Of a stretch of 64,000 nt of DNA, positions 23,901-34,383 are shown piece by piece. The translations under genes and the position numbers were made by a program. This DNA comes from Basidiobolus meristosporus CBS 931.73 (Eukaryota; Basidiobolomycota; Basidiobolomycetes; Basidiobolales; Basidiobolaceae): assembly GCA_002104905.1 (NCBI GenBank), contig MCFE01000001.1:186001-250000 (forward strand), written 5' to 3'. The notes under the pieces were generated by a model. It was not told the DNA's origin, ran no database searches, and saw only the letters and a list, made by a program, of their open reading frames with translations. Position 1 is the stretch's first letter; each line of letters opens with the position of its first letter.

Positions 23901-24691
23901 TCCCGGCTAATGGCAACTAAAGCAAAGTCTCTTCTTCTTACATTCTTCTGAGGTAGGATTCTTCTGCATAGCATCTATTTCCATTGGCACTGCTTCTTAT
24001 TGTCTCCTTTCATAGTTACTGTAGCCTCTCTGATCCGCCATTGTGGGCTTCTCAACTACAAACATAGCTGAGTCATAGTCAATGGCAATATTGATGGCTT
24101 CTTCTATAGTCTGAGGTCTCCAATAATTCACTTCCTTACAAGTTCTTTCTTTCAACCCATCAATAAAGTATTCAACTTGATCCAGAGAGTCCATTCTTTC
24201 AATTTGTCCAGGTAGATTTCTATAAGCATAGATGTACTCTTTGAGCATCCCTTTCAGTCTGAGTGTCTTCAACTTTCTTCTTAGTAGTGTCAGTTGGTGT
24301 GGGAGTTCAAAGGCTTCTTGAATTTCCAACACAAACTCATATCAGGTAGAGATTGTAAAGCATCCCTTCATGGTGACTGACCTGATCTTGTTGTAGTACC
24401 ATTGTAAAGCTGCATCTGCCAGGTAAGAGGCTGCATAATGTAACTTGCTTTCTGAAGCAATTTTCTTAGCCTTGAAAGCTTCTTCAATCTGGAAGAGCCA
24501 AGTTCCCAGGTTTTCATTGACTCTACCATGGCACTGGTTGACCTTCACACTAAAGTTACTCTTGACAGGGTTTGCTGGCTTTGGGCTGTGGTAGTCATTC
24601 CTTGTTGCTGCTGGCTAAGGATCAGGAGTAACTGTTGCTGTTGGGCTAGGATTTGCTGCATAGCATTCTTCCATTCTTAATTTTCAAACAT
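20932..24691 (-). pseudogene. gypsy gag-pol polyprotein remnant
   Basis: The gag start is at 24691, followed by a Gln-rich coil (ILAQQQQ, near 24630) and a gypsy gag domain. The zinc knuckle CFSCH-stop-PGHIAKYC has a stop inside (near 23905). The protease motif is IDSGAS (near 23670-23690) with a DLVLGRNWL flap region at 23445-23475. Reverse transcriptase has FGLTNAP and YLDD (near 22630-22760). RNase H ends with NTVADALSRL near 21880, and the zinc-binding HLGIVG...CPNC follows. In the integrase core the second Asp is Asn (VSNRGENF, near 21260-21290), while Glu is kept (NGVTEWFNG). A few stops and frameshifts remain, so it is relatively well preserved but inactive. Confidence 0.9.
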
Positions 24692-24749
24692 CTTGAGGGA
24701 GGTTTCTTCTTTCTTCAGGTGGGAGGTTGCTGGTTATTGCTGCTACTAA

Positions 24750-25119
24750 TGTTACAAGTCTTGGTATAAGAGTTGTAGAGGAATAGGGAGTTAAGCAAGT
24801 ATTGTATTCACTAAAACTTGAACTGATTTTTATGGAGGTTCCAACAGCTCCTTACATATATTTTTCCAGATCAATTGCTGACTAATTGTACCTCCTAATG
24901 TAGGCTTTGGCTGATGACTCATTTAGTTGCATCATCATCACCTAATAAGATCCTACTTAATATATCTAATTCTGTCAGATAAGGATCTGCTGATACATTT
25001 GCTGACTAATGCTACTGATTTGATAGATTATACTGATATACTGGTAGGCTAAACATATAACTAGTTGATTTGACTAAGAAACTGATCTAACTTAAACATT
25101 CAAGCGGTAGGTCATAACA
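24750..25119 (-). repeat. gypsy 5' LTR
   Basis: It runs from TGTTACAAG to GTCATAACA on plus, so TGTTATGAC...CTTGTAACA on minus, 370 bp. It matches the 368-bp solo LTR at 36961-37328, which independently fixes the ends. Confidence 0.88.
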
Positions 25120-25560
25120 CAGCACTGTATGACATTGAGGGTAATATTATCTGGTTTAGTGGGCCATTTGCTAGAAGTAGGCACAACAAAGCACTCTGGG
25201 CAGAAGATCATCTGGAATTCAGTAGAGGGGAGAAATGTTTAGTAGACTTAGCTTATATAGGAGAGGATTGTCAGAGATTTGGATGTATTACAGCATATAG
25301 GAAGCAAAGGAATTGTGTGCTTTGCAGGAAGCATAAGCTCCACAATGAGATATTTAATCATTTCAGAGTGAGGGTAGAGCATACATTTGTATATTTGAAG
25401 AGATTCAGAATATTGACTGGAAAATTTTGAGGAAAGTCATATATGGCAGAAAGCAGCAGAAATGGTAAAAGAGTTGAGATACTTATAAATGCACCGTTTA
25501 TTCATACAAGAAGACATCCACTGAGAGAAATGTGTTGGGAGCATTATGAATAGTAAGTAC
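25120..25560 (+). pseudogene. DDE transposase remnant of Harbinger-3
   Basis: It matches 13210-13645 of Harbinger-1 at the DNA level: the ALYDIEGN, SGPFARSRHNK and FRVRVEHTF region. The codon for the second Asp reads Asn (AAC). The segment upstream was lost to the gypsy insertion and deletion. The non-coding right end (25561-25739) has the GTGCCA-rich subterminal repeats seen in the other copies. Confidence 0.78.
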
Positions 25561-25739
25561 AGCAAGGAAAGCACTATTCTGAGCAACACAAGTAAGATTG
25601 AATAAAGTTACCACTAACTATATCCTACCACTGGCATTATGGTAGAGATTATAGTGCCAGATGGTGCTGTAGAGTGCCAGATCAATCCACAACTATTGGC
25701 AGGCTGGCACTATGTGGCACTATCCAATGGAACAAGTCT

Positions 25740-26025
25740 ATTGATGAAAGTGATGATCATTTACAGCTGAGGGACTGCCTCCATTAATACTTTTCTCACC
25801 AGCTGAGTGATCACTAATCATGGTGTTCCAGAAGGTTCCAGAGATTAACAGAAATATTGATGACCTTTGAATGAGCAAAGAAAATTTTAAGTACATTCCA
25901 GATGGCTCTTAGTGGCACATCACATCCAGCCAATCAAGGAGCAGTATTCTGAAACCTGTGTAACACAGGGATACCATTATATGCAATGAAAAAGGTAGGG
26001 ATGGCAACATGGTCTGATCATTTGC
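25740..26025 (-). repeat. family-X LTR, second part
   Basis: It continues the LTR begun at 20121 and is collinear with 41150-41435 of the solo LTR. It breaks off at about 26025, short of the expected end. Confidence 0.72.
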
Positions 26026-26029
26026 ATTA

Positions 26030-27540
26030 TGCCAACAACTTAGAACTGTGGTTCCACTTCACAAATATATGGGAGGATTGTGAAAGTGTTTGCTGTTTTT
26101 ACTGTAAAACTTGATAGTGTCTTAATTATCCCTTAGGGGGACTTCAATGGCATTCTGATGCTCTTAATACCTTCTGCATTTATTTAAGTCTACCCAATTA
26201 GCCAATGATTGCAAATGCATTATAGATGAAAAGACCTATTGGTGTTCCGCTGGCCTTAAAGTGTACCTCTGAGGGCATTGTCTTGGCAGTACAGCAGCCT
26301 ACAGAGAATAGCCCAAAATACTTTAATGCCAGCTCACCAAATTGTACTATACTTTTCACCTCCCTTTGCACCATTATTATATTTTACTACCAATTTCCCT
26401 ACTTATTTGGATACCCGTACTACCGTGGGCATTTCATTTAGAGTAAAGATAACAAGTTTATGACCTCCTGATCACCTACTTCTCTGTACAGGTGCACAAG
26501 CTGCCATCAATACACTACTATTGCAATAGCTTTGCTGCTCTTCAGTGTGCTTCTTGCAAATTTGTCAAAAACCTTCTATTGCTGAATGCATGTACTTCTT
26601 GCAAACACATGCATATTTATCACTACTCTTGCCATAAATACCTCATCAATACTTGCAAAATACTTTTCAGTACTATGCCAACATATCCTTTCTCCCTGCT
26701 GGACTCTCTCCCCACTTATAGGCAAGCTCTGGGCCTTGTTGTGCCTATTCTATATCAACAAGCAACAGAATGGGCTTTTACTCAGGAAGATCAGACACAC
26801 TAAGAACAGTAGTCCTAATGGAAATAGTTGCCTGCAGCATTTCACTCAAGCTAACAATACTCTGCTATTTACATGCATACTCACACTGCTTAGCTTCTTG
26901 ATACCAAAGTCATAGGTCCTCTGATTTATATTGTTGTGCTTAGAGTTTTCTAATTCTTCCAGGCTGTCTTCCATGTGCAAACCCAGCACATCCTAATGGA
27001 CCTGAAACTAATATTTATGATGAGATTGAGATATTGCAGTTCTTGCAGCCCCAACTGGCTACCTGGCTACACATAGATCTGATCCATTGAAACTCCCTAA
27101 AGGTAAAGCATGGTTCAATATTTTCCACACATCAAGCAAGATAAAGTACAGAGTGCATTCAGTAATGGCTGGGATCTCCATATTCAGCCTTAAGTTTGGA
27201 TGTAGCTGCTCATTTCCTTACTCAAACTCCCTGCACAAGAGCTGTAGATATGTTAATTTGGCATTGGTAAGCTGCTTCTGGATAAACATTCTTCTAATCA
27301 GAGCACATAAATCCAAATACCTTCATTGACCCAGTGTTAATACTTTTGCAGTGTGTAACTTGAGAGCTACTTACCCAGTTCTTCCAGTGGTTGCATTGGT
27401 ATTGTTGCATATTTGTAGCCAATGTGGATACTTTGATCAGTAAGAGTGTTGGAGAGTTGTTGATTCCACCCTAATATTTGCCTAGCTTATCATCTCATTT
27501 CTCCTCCCAATCATTTCTAACACCACCAGGGAGTTTACAA
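26030..27540 (-). pseudogene. Tnp2 transposase C-terminal half, copy E
   Basis: The reverse complement follows element B from about 60470 to 61830. It includes the block around the 60660 stop, the NIEPCFTF-EFPMEQ region (near 27075-27130), the ILLVNIQEVFI-like region near 26650-26720, and the 3' flank near 26090-26340. It is much diverged with no long frame. Plus-strand open frames here are antisense artefacts. Confidence 0.72.
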
Positions 27541-27866
27541 GAGAGTTGCACCTCTTTAATTGCTTACACATTACTACCATGGGCATTTCATTAAAGCCAC
27601 AATGGGAATAAGTGATGGCTTCCTGCTTACCAACATTTACATATGCATATACCCACTGCAACTAGCACAGATCCATTACCTTGACTTTATACTATTAGGT
27701 ATGATACTTTCAAAGTTGCAACATACCTTGTTTCTCAATACAATCCTTCACATTGCTGAGGTCATGTCTCTATTATAGGAGTAAACTGACACCTTTTGTG
27801 CAAATTTTACATTGAAAGATGCAGAAATTTGCTAGTACTAAGAAGAAAGCTGGGGTACTATAACAA
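27541..27866 (-). pseudogene. Tnp2 transposase C-terminal fragment F
   Basis: A second, shorter match to the same C-terminal region follows copy E in the same orientation. Shared blocks include the CACATTACTACCATGGGC stretch (27568-27585) and the segment near 27690-27740 that matches element B around 61340. It is a separate remnant. Its right part, next to the solo LTR, is unassigned. Confidence 0.55.
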
Positions 27867-28240
27867 AGTTTGAAGAAATATGCTTATCATGTGGTGTTGT
27901 GCAGCAGCTATAAATTGACTTAGCAATTCCAGACTAGTATCAGTCACTACAGGACTAGTTGACATTGTTAAGTTTGCCACTCTTTCTCAGATCTATGGTT
28001 CTATGATTATTCCCCTACAGTTATTATCAAGTAGGACTTTGACCATGCTTCATGTATTGACCCTAAGACTTTTACAGTAAGATCCTGAATATCAAGAAGT
28101 TCTTCCAAGTTAGTGTTACAGATGTATTACTTTTACAATGATATAAATACTGAGGAATTTTATGAAATAATAACAGCTCAACTATTAGCATTGCTTGCTG
28201 ATAAGTACCTTATATCCAAAACACTTCTGAAATTGCAACA
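27867..28240 (+). repeat. old copia-B solo LTR
   Basis: It aligns over about 370 bases with the reverse complement of the copia-B LTR at 30055-30422. Shared blocks are GATTATTCCCCTA, GTGTTACAG-TGTATTACTT and the terminal TTGCAACA. It is much more diverged than that pair. No clear target duplication was found. It lies at the 3' edge of the RPB2-like pseudogene. Confidence 0.75.
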
Positions 28241-30054
28241 TATCAAGATTGATGAGAATTAGGGGCTTACATTGATACATAGTCATCATTTAATTTTATA
28301 TTCATTAACATGCACTGCCTCATATAGAACTGTCTTAAACACACAGAGTAGATGGGCATATCCTGTCTGTTAAGATTTTGTGGCTCAGGAATAACAGCAC
28401 TGTATAAGTGGAATGGAACTTCTTGAGGAGGGGTTCAAGCTAGTTCCAACAGAGTGCTCACAACACCCATTGTATATCTTTCATACATTTGTATGCATCT
28501 GCTGTAAATGGTGTTCCATCTTTTGTCTATCCATGTATAGAACAATCTTTACCAACCAAAACCTTCCAAAAGTTGGTCAATTGTCATATGTCCAGGAATA
28601 GCATGTGGACTAATAAATATATCAGGCACAATACCTTCTTCAGTATATGGAAAATCTTCCTGTGGTAGAATAATTGTGACAACACCTTTCTGCACATGTC
28701 TAGAAGCAACTTTGTCACCAACTTCAATGTATTTATGAAAATTGAAATAACCTTGACATGCAAGTGTTTAGAATGTGAAATCTTGGTGGCCTTACCCTTA
28801 TGACATTTGACAACCCAAATTTTTGTTGGTAATTGCATCAAATATGGTACATAATAAGTCACCATCTTCCAGTATGCCACCAACTGTTGAAACACCATTT
28901 ACGTATTTAGTTTCATCAAAAATATCCTGGTTACAATAATTGCAGATTTGTTACCCAAAAGTTCACAAACATTGACATGTTGGGTAAAAGATTGAAACAA
29001 ACCTTGGTCAACAGCAGCTTTGGAAATAATAACACCATCTTTTTGGTTATATCCAGTATAAGATTGTATCATGACAACTAATTTAACCCTGTTGGGTTGT
29101 TTATCCATTTTTAATAGATCATAAGCAAATGTATTGACCAATGGCACCTGGGCAGATTCCAAGAAGTTTGTATCTCCAGAAGCTATGGTAGAAGGGGAGT
29201 GAAGTTGCATACCTTGTTTGATCATGGCAGAAGCAAAGACATTACACGCAGACTGGTTGTGGTTGCCATTGGGGACCATAGAGGCTGGAATACCCATCAT
29301 TACCCAGGGATGAATTTTCATGTGAGTATACATATGATGGTGTCCATGATATCCAATACCACCCAGGGTGATCTGGGATTGTTCACCAGGATTGACAAAT
29401 TCTATCTTACCAGGTTCTAAAAGAAAATCCCAGGAGAGAGAATTTAACTTGTTTCAATCTATTGGTGTACCAAAGAGTTCAAAAGGTGGTCTCATAAATT
29501 GGTCAGAAGAATTTTTGATGTAAATAATTCTGGGGATGGGTTTGTAATAGAGGACAAAGATCATGGGATGAATTTGTTTAAGTTTTTTTTGAAGATGTGC
29601 CAAGGTGCCACCATAAAAGCCAATGATGTACCTGTCTAAGAGAACAGGATGTTTGACGTCACAATTGTTGAAGGATAAATTATTTTTTAGCCAAGTTTGC
29701 GCTTTGCAAAATTTTTCATTGGAGATGGTGGGAGCAAACAAGTGAGGGAGAGATGTTAAATAATACCAACAATTTTGCCTTCAGGGGTTTTGTAGAGACA
29801 GATGTAACCCAACTGGCTGGGGTGAATGGCTTGCATGTGAATGTTAGAAGTGCTTTTGTCACAGGGGACATTAATTTTGCAAACCATGGAGAGCTTGTCA
29901 ATGGTGGATTTGCACAAGACCAAGTCAACCATCTTGGAATAGATTTTGTTGTTTATAATTTGTTGACCTTCTTTAGCATGGTAAAGAGTTTATCCTCCAA
30001 AAAAGCTTGCAGACAACTTCTTATGCCAGAGAGTTTGATGGCACAAGAAAAGAT
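28241..30054 (-). pseudogene. RPB2-like RNA polymerase subunit, C-terminal two thirds
   Basis: On the minus strand, in the order of the second-largest subunit of multisubunit RNA polymerases, these signatures are visible. HPSQLGYICLYKTPEGK is near 29770-29830. GTLAHLQKKLK and the external-domain segment are near 29540-29620. NHNQSACNVFASAMIKQ is near 29215-29270, YTGYNQKDGVIIS near 29015-29060, [12 protein letters not shown] near 28683-28720, and [18 protein letters not shown] near 28588-28645. A weaker clamp-proximal region continues to about 28260. In cellular subunits these motifs line the active site and hybrid-binding region. Stops and frameshifts (for example near 29758, 29745, 28915 and 28755) show it is dead. 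No introns are evident. Viral, plasmid or divergent host origin cannot be settled from this sequence alone. Confidence 0.88.
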
Positions 30055-30422
30055 TGTTGCAATTTAAGAGGTGATTTGGATACAAGGAAAGTATCAAGAA
30101 ATAGTGCTAGTAGTTGAACTGTTGTTTATTAGTAAAGAAGCTCAGTATTTATACCTTTGTAGAAGTAATACAGCTGTAACACTAAGTAAGGAGGGTTTCT
30201 CAGTATTCAGGAGCATTTTGTAACAGTTTCAGGGTTAGTACATAATAGTTAGTATTAGTGCTAATTTGATCCTGACTATAGGGGAATAATCATAAGATCA
30301 TAAATCTGAAGAAAGGGGCAAAGTTAGAGCTGCAAATTAGTGTCACAGTGACCAAGACTAATCCAAAATTGTCAGTAAGTTTTTAGCTGCAGAATGATAC
30401 CAAATAGTCCAATACTTCAACA
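30055..30422 (-). repeat. copia-B 3' LTR
   Basis: The termini TGTTG and CAACA are perfect inverted repeats. It is very similar to the LTR at 34015-34383, with scattered substitutions, mostly transitions. Confidence 0.93.
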
Positions 30423-30433
30423 CTCCGCCTCAA

Positions 30434-33400
30434 CTAAATAATTTCTTAATCTTGATTCCTCCCTGAGATTCTCAAATCGTGTCCTAGCTAGTGGCTTTGT
30501 CAATATATCTGCTATCATTTTGTTAGTTAGGCTGTACACTAACTCTACTAAGTTATTTTCTACAGCTTTCCTCACAAATTAATGATGTATATCAATGTGC
30601 TTAGTTCTGGTATGATTAGTAGGATTTCTAGCTAATGAAATACAACTTTGATTATCCTTGTAAATACATGTTGGCTCATGTGAATTAAAACCTAAGTCTT
30701 TGAGTAATCTTTGTAGCCATATAGCCTCCTTAGTTGCTTTACATGCAGCCGTATATTCTGCTTCAGTTGTAGATAGGGCCACAGTTGGTTGTTTCTTGCA
30801 ATTCCAAGTAATTGCTGCACCAGCATAGAGAAATACATAGCTTGTGGTAGAGCGTCAGTCAATCAGATCCCTACCCCAATCTGAATCACTACAACCATCA
30901 ATTTTTTGCCTATTAGCTGCTCCAGAGTATTCCAGTACCATATTTATGGTACCTTGTAGATATCTGAAAATCCACTTAACTACTACAATTTGATCTGACT
31001 CATAATTCTGCAGGAATTGAATGACTATTCCAACAGCTACTGCAATATCTAGACATGTAGACACCGTCAAGTACATTAGACTACCCACAATTGATTGATA
31101 GGGAGAGTTTTGGTCCACATTTGAGCCATTTTCATCTATAACTGGCTGAGATTTGCTTAATTCCAGGTTATTGTGCATAGGGGTAGCTGATGGTCTGCAA
31201 TTTCCATTTAAAGCATCTACTAGTATCCCTGATGTAGTTGGACTGATTTAGCACAATATTCTGCATAGGGATGTCAAATTTGACCTCAATTCCAAGAATA
31301 TAGCTCAATTTTCCAAGATCTTTCATCTCAAACTCGCTGAAGAGATCTGATTCTTATTTTTAAGTGCCTCTTGGTTACTTGTAGCTATAATTAGGTTGTC
31401 CACATAAAGAACTAGGATGATCACACCCATTGTGAGCTGTTTCACGTACATAATGTGATCTGCAGTGCTTCAAGAGTACCCAGTTTCCTGTAGATATGTG
31501 TCAATCTTGTTATACCATGCTCTAGGTGCCTGCTCAAGCCCATACAACAATTCTCTAAGTTTGCACACCTTATGGGGGTCTTTTGGATTGGTAAAACCTT
31601 CTGGTTGCTCCATATATATAGCTTCTTGCAAATCCCCATTTAGAAAGGCAGTTCTGATGCCCATTTGGTGTAGATCTAAATTGTGTACAGCTTACAGGGC
31701 TAGAACTGTCCTAATGGAGTTAAACTTGGCAACTGCGGCAAATGTTTCCTTAAAATCTAGTCCCTGGAGCTGGGAATAGCCTTTAGCCACCAATCTAGGC
31801 TGGTACTTATTAATGGCACCATTTGAAGTTATCTTGATCTTGTAGACCCATCTACATTCTATTGGCTTTCTCCCATTTGGTATATCTACCAGTTCCCACA
31901 TTTTTGTCTTGATCAATGTTTGGTACTCCTCCTGCATGGCTTGTTGCCACATAGTAGCATCTGGACTTTGCATTGCCTGTTCCAGATTCTGAGGTTCAGC
32001 ACATAAGGCAAGACAAGCTTTGTCATGATCATTGGATGACTGCTACCAGGATCCAGGGGCATTTCTTATTCTGGTGAATCTCCTAACTAGGATAATCCTG
32101 AGGTGCTGGAGATCTGGTTTTTTGCCTGTATATGCTTCAAAGGGTGTAGAATCACATAGTGCTAGGTGTGTGGTCTTGATGTATATTGAGGTAGCAACAG
32201 ATTCAGCCCAAAACTTGTAGTCCATTCCCTTATCATGTAGCTTATATCTTTCCATCTCTACTATTGTTCTATTTGCATGTTCTGCTAATCCATTTTGCTG
32301 TGGAGTATAAGAACTGTGGTCTGCTGAAGTGTACCAGTAGGCAAGCAGTATTTTGCAAACTCCTCTGAGCAGTATTCTCCTCCATTGTCACTTTGTAGTA
32401 CTTTCAATTTACACCCAGTTTGTGTTTCTGCCAGGTTCTTGAAGTGCTTAAACGTCTCTAAAGCTTCATCCTTTGTCTTGAGGAAGTACACCCATGTATA
32501 TCTTGTTTTGTCATCAATAAACATCATAAGATTTCACTTGGCTGCAAGGGATACTGTTCTCATTGGGCCACATATGTCTGAGTGTACAATTGCCAATATT
32601 TTGGTGGTATTGAAGTCTTCTGAGCTTTTGAAATGTTGCCTAGCTTGTTGCCATTTGAACATCCCTTGCAAACATTCAATTTGATTGGAATTGAGTATAA
32701 TAGGCCCAAAACAAGCTGATTTCTCACCAATTTGCTCATTTTCTGTTCCCCAATTTGTCCAAGCCTCCTATGCCACATCTCCCAGTTGGTTTCATCAGTT
32801 TCAGCAATTTTGACATCCATACTGATTCCCAAAGCTAATTTTTGTCCAATCTCACTCAATATTGAGCAGCTCTTCCTAGTAAAAACAAATTTTAGTCCCT
32901 GAGCAGTTGCTTTACTGACTGAGAGTAGGTTCTTAGCTATTACAGGTACATAGAGTACATCAGCAAGTCTTGCTGTTGTTGCCCCTGACCTATTGCTCAT
33001 ATTTGGTTGTATAGACCCACTTGCGGTAGCTTCCAGAGCAGAGTTCTCTCCCAGATAAACCTTTCTTAAAGGACTAGTGCTTAAGTTGCTGAACCACTCC
33101 TTTATACCACAAATATGCTGTCATGCACCAGAGTCAATATACCACTCATAACTTTGGTTACTTGCACTCTCTTGTACAGTTACAAGTAGCTGCTCATCAG
33201 TAGTTATATGGTGTGCCTGCTCTAGTTTCTGTTTTTTGCCTGTTTGTTTCTTCTTGCATTCTCTTGCCCAGGGTCCTGGCTTTTTACAATATATGCAGCA
33301 ACCAGGTTATCTTTGGTTTTGTTGCTTTCCCTTCTTTTCTGTGTGCCTCTCTGAACCAAATAAAGCATTAACTTCAGTTTTTTCTGCTTGATCATTATGT

Positions 33401-33978
33401 CTGAGTTCTTCATGGAGAAATCTTCCTTTGGCATAGTCTAAAGTCAAATTGTCTTCTCTGCATTCAAACAAGAGTACAAGTGGCTCATACTTGTCTGGTA
33501 GGCTGCAAAGCAGACAGAGTATCTTTTCATCATCATCTACACCAGCATTAATACTGTAAAGATCTTCTGCAAGAGTCTCCATATTGGTAACAAGTAGCAG
33601 CATGTCATCATCTGGCTTCTTCCTCATGTTGAAGAACTTTTGTTTTAAATAAAGCTTGCTTGATACTGACTTTGCTCCAAAGATCTTCACTAAGGATTCC
33701 CATGCTGCTTTGGCAGTATTTGAAGCATGGATTTGTCCAATGTAGGAATCTTGCACATTGATATATATGGCATTAAAGGCCTTTCTCTCCTCTTGAAGCT
33801 TCTCCACTTGTTCTGCTGTTCCTTTGGGCTCAACTTCTTTTCCTGTTACTATATTTCAAAGCTTCCTTTCCTCAAGGTGGATCTGCATCTTAATTCTCCA
33901 AAGTCTGTAGTTCTTTCCATCAGACCTCTCCTTTACAGGTAAGATGTTTGTGTTGTTCTGTTTACTGGTAGAAGTCAT
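30434..33978 (-). pseudogene. copia-B gag-pol polyprotein remnant
   Basis: The start codon is at 33978. The gag domain runs to about 33300 with a Trp-to-stop change near 33870. The knuckle CIYCKKPGPWAREC (near 33250-33300) has its His replaced by Pro. Protease keeps YIDSGA (near 33130-33150). The pre-integrase domain is EMWHRRLGQ (near 32770-32795). Integrase shows FIDDKTRYTWVYF and the catalytic LQSDNGGEY (near 32370-32395). Reverse transcriptase spans about 31370-31975 with VLYVDN in place of YVDD (near 31400). RNase H has DSDWGRDL and ALSTTEAEYTAA. A handful of stops and frameshifts separate long open stretches. Confidence 0.92.
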
Positions 33979-34002
33979 CTTTAGAATAGATTAAGGCAAT
34001 TG

Positions 34003-34014
34003 GGGCTCATAACC
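34003..34014 (-). other. copia-B primer-binding site, half-tRNA type
   Basis: On the minus strand GGTTATGAGCCC follows the 5' LTR with no gap. It is complementary to the anticodon arm of initiator tRNA-Met. Copia A3 has the same 12 bases at 46175-46186. Confidence 0.85.
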
Positions 34015-34383
34015 TACTGCAATTAAAGTAGTGATTTGGATATAAGGAACTTATCAAGAAATAGTGATAGTAATTGAGCTGTAGTTTATTAGTAAAGAAG
34101 CTCAGTATTTATACCTTTGTAGTAGTAATACAGCTGTAACACTAAGTAAGAAGGGTTTCTCAATATTCAGGAGCATTCTGTAACAGCTTAAGAGTTAGTA
34201 CACAATAGTTAGTATTAGTGCTAATTTGATCCTGACTATAGAGGAATAATCATAAGATCATAGATCTGAAGAGAGTGGCAAAGTTAGAGCTGTAAATTAG
34301 TCTCACAGTGACCAAGACTAATCCAGAATTTTCAACTAAATTTTCAGCTGCAGAGTGATACCAAATAGTCCAATATTTCAACA
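34015..34383 (-). repeat. copia-B 5' LTR
   Basis: It ends CAACA on plus, directly followed by AAGAT. Its other terminus has decayed from TGTTG to TACTG. It is the partner of 30055-30422. Confidence 0.93.

Larger units (their letters stand above)
20817..25119 (-). mobile_element. Ty3/gypsy retrotransposon, 3' LTR missing
   Basis: It runs on the minus strand as 5' LTR (24750-25119), gag, protease, reverse transcriptase, RNase H, integrase. The order with integrase last is diagnostic of gypsy. The 3' LTR is absent: the sequence passes from integrase to Harbinger-3 DNA at about 20817. A deletion has therefore removed the 3' LTR and neighbouring Harbinger sequence. Confidence 0.88.
20676..25739. 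mobile_element. Harbinger-3, interrupted by a gypsy element
   Basis: The left end is AGACTTGTTCCACTG and the right end is CAATGGAACAAGTCT. Flanks are AAT (20673-20675) and ATT (25740-25742), a duplication that differs at one base. It interrupts a family-X LTR that is continuous in the copy at 40609-41679. Only the left 140 bases and the transposase side (25120-25739) remain. The middle is replaced by a truncated gypsy element. Confidence 0.85.
30055..34383 (-). mobile_element. Ty1/copia retrotransposon B, complete
   Basis: Two LTRs of 368-369 bp (30055-30422 and 34015-34383) flank a minus-strand gag-pol. The 5-bp duplication AAGAT is perfect (30050-30054 and 34384-34388). The polypurine tract GAGGCGGAG abuts the 3' LTR (30423-30431), and a half-tRNA primer site abuts the 5' LTR. 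It splits the RPB2-like pseudogene and is clearly a different copia family from A. Confidence 0.95.

Noticed and set aside
26480-26495. Possible intron acceptor (pyrimidine-rich tract ending TACAG)
   Set aside because: It lies in antisense Tnp2 DNA and no matching donor or exon was found.
26226-27778. Several Cys- and hydrophobic-rich plus-strand frames that look like small secreted proteins
   Set aside because: The reverse complement matches the C-terminal region of the Tnp2 transposase over the whole interval, so these are antisense artefacts.
29753-30067. Plus-strand open frame of 104 codons
   Set aside because: It is antisense to the RPB2-like region that carries the HPSQ-GYIC-TPEG signature.
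34003-34014. tRNA-Met gene fragment
   Set aside because: Only about 12 bases match, exactly at the LTR junction, which is where a primer-binding site is expected; no cloverleaf can be drawn.
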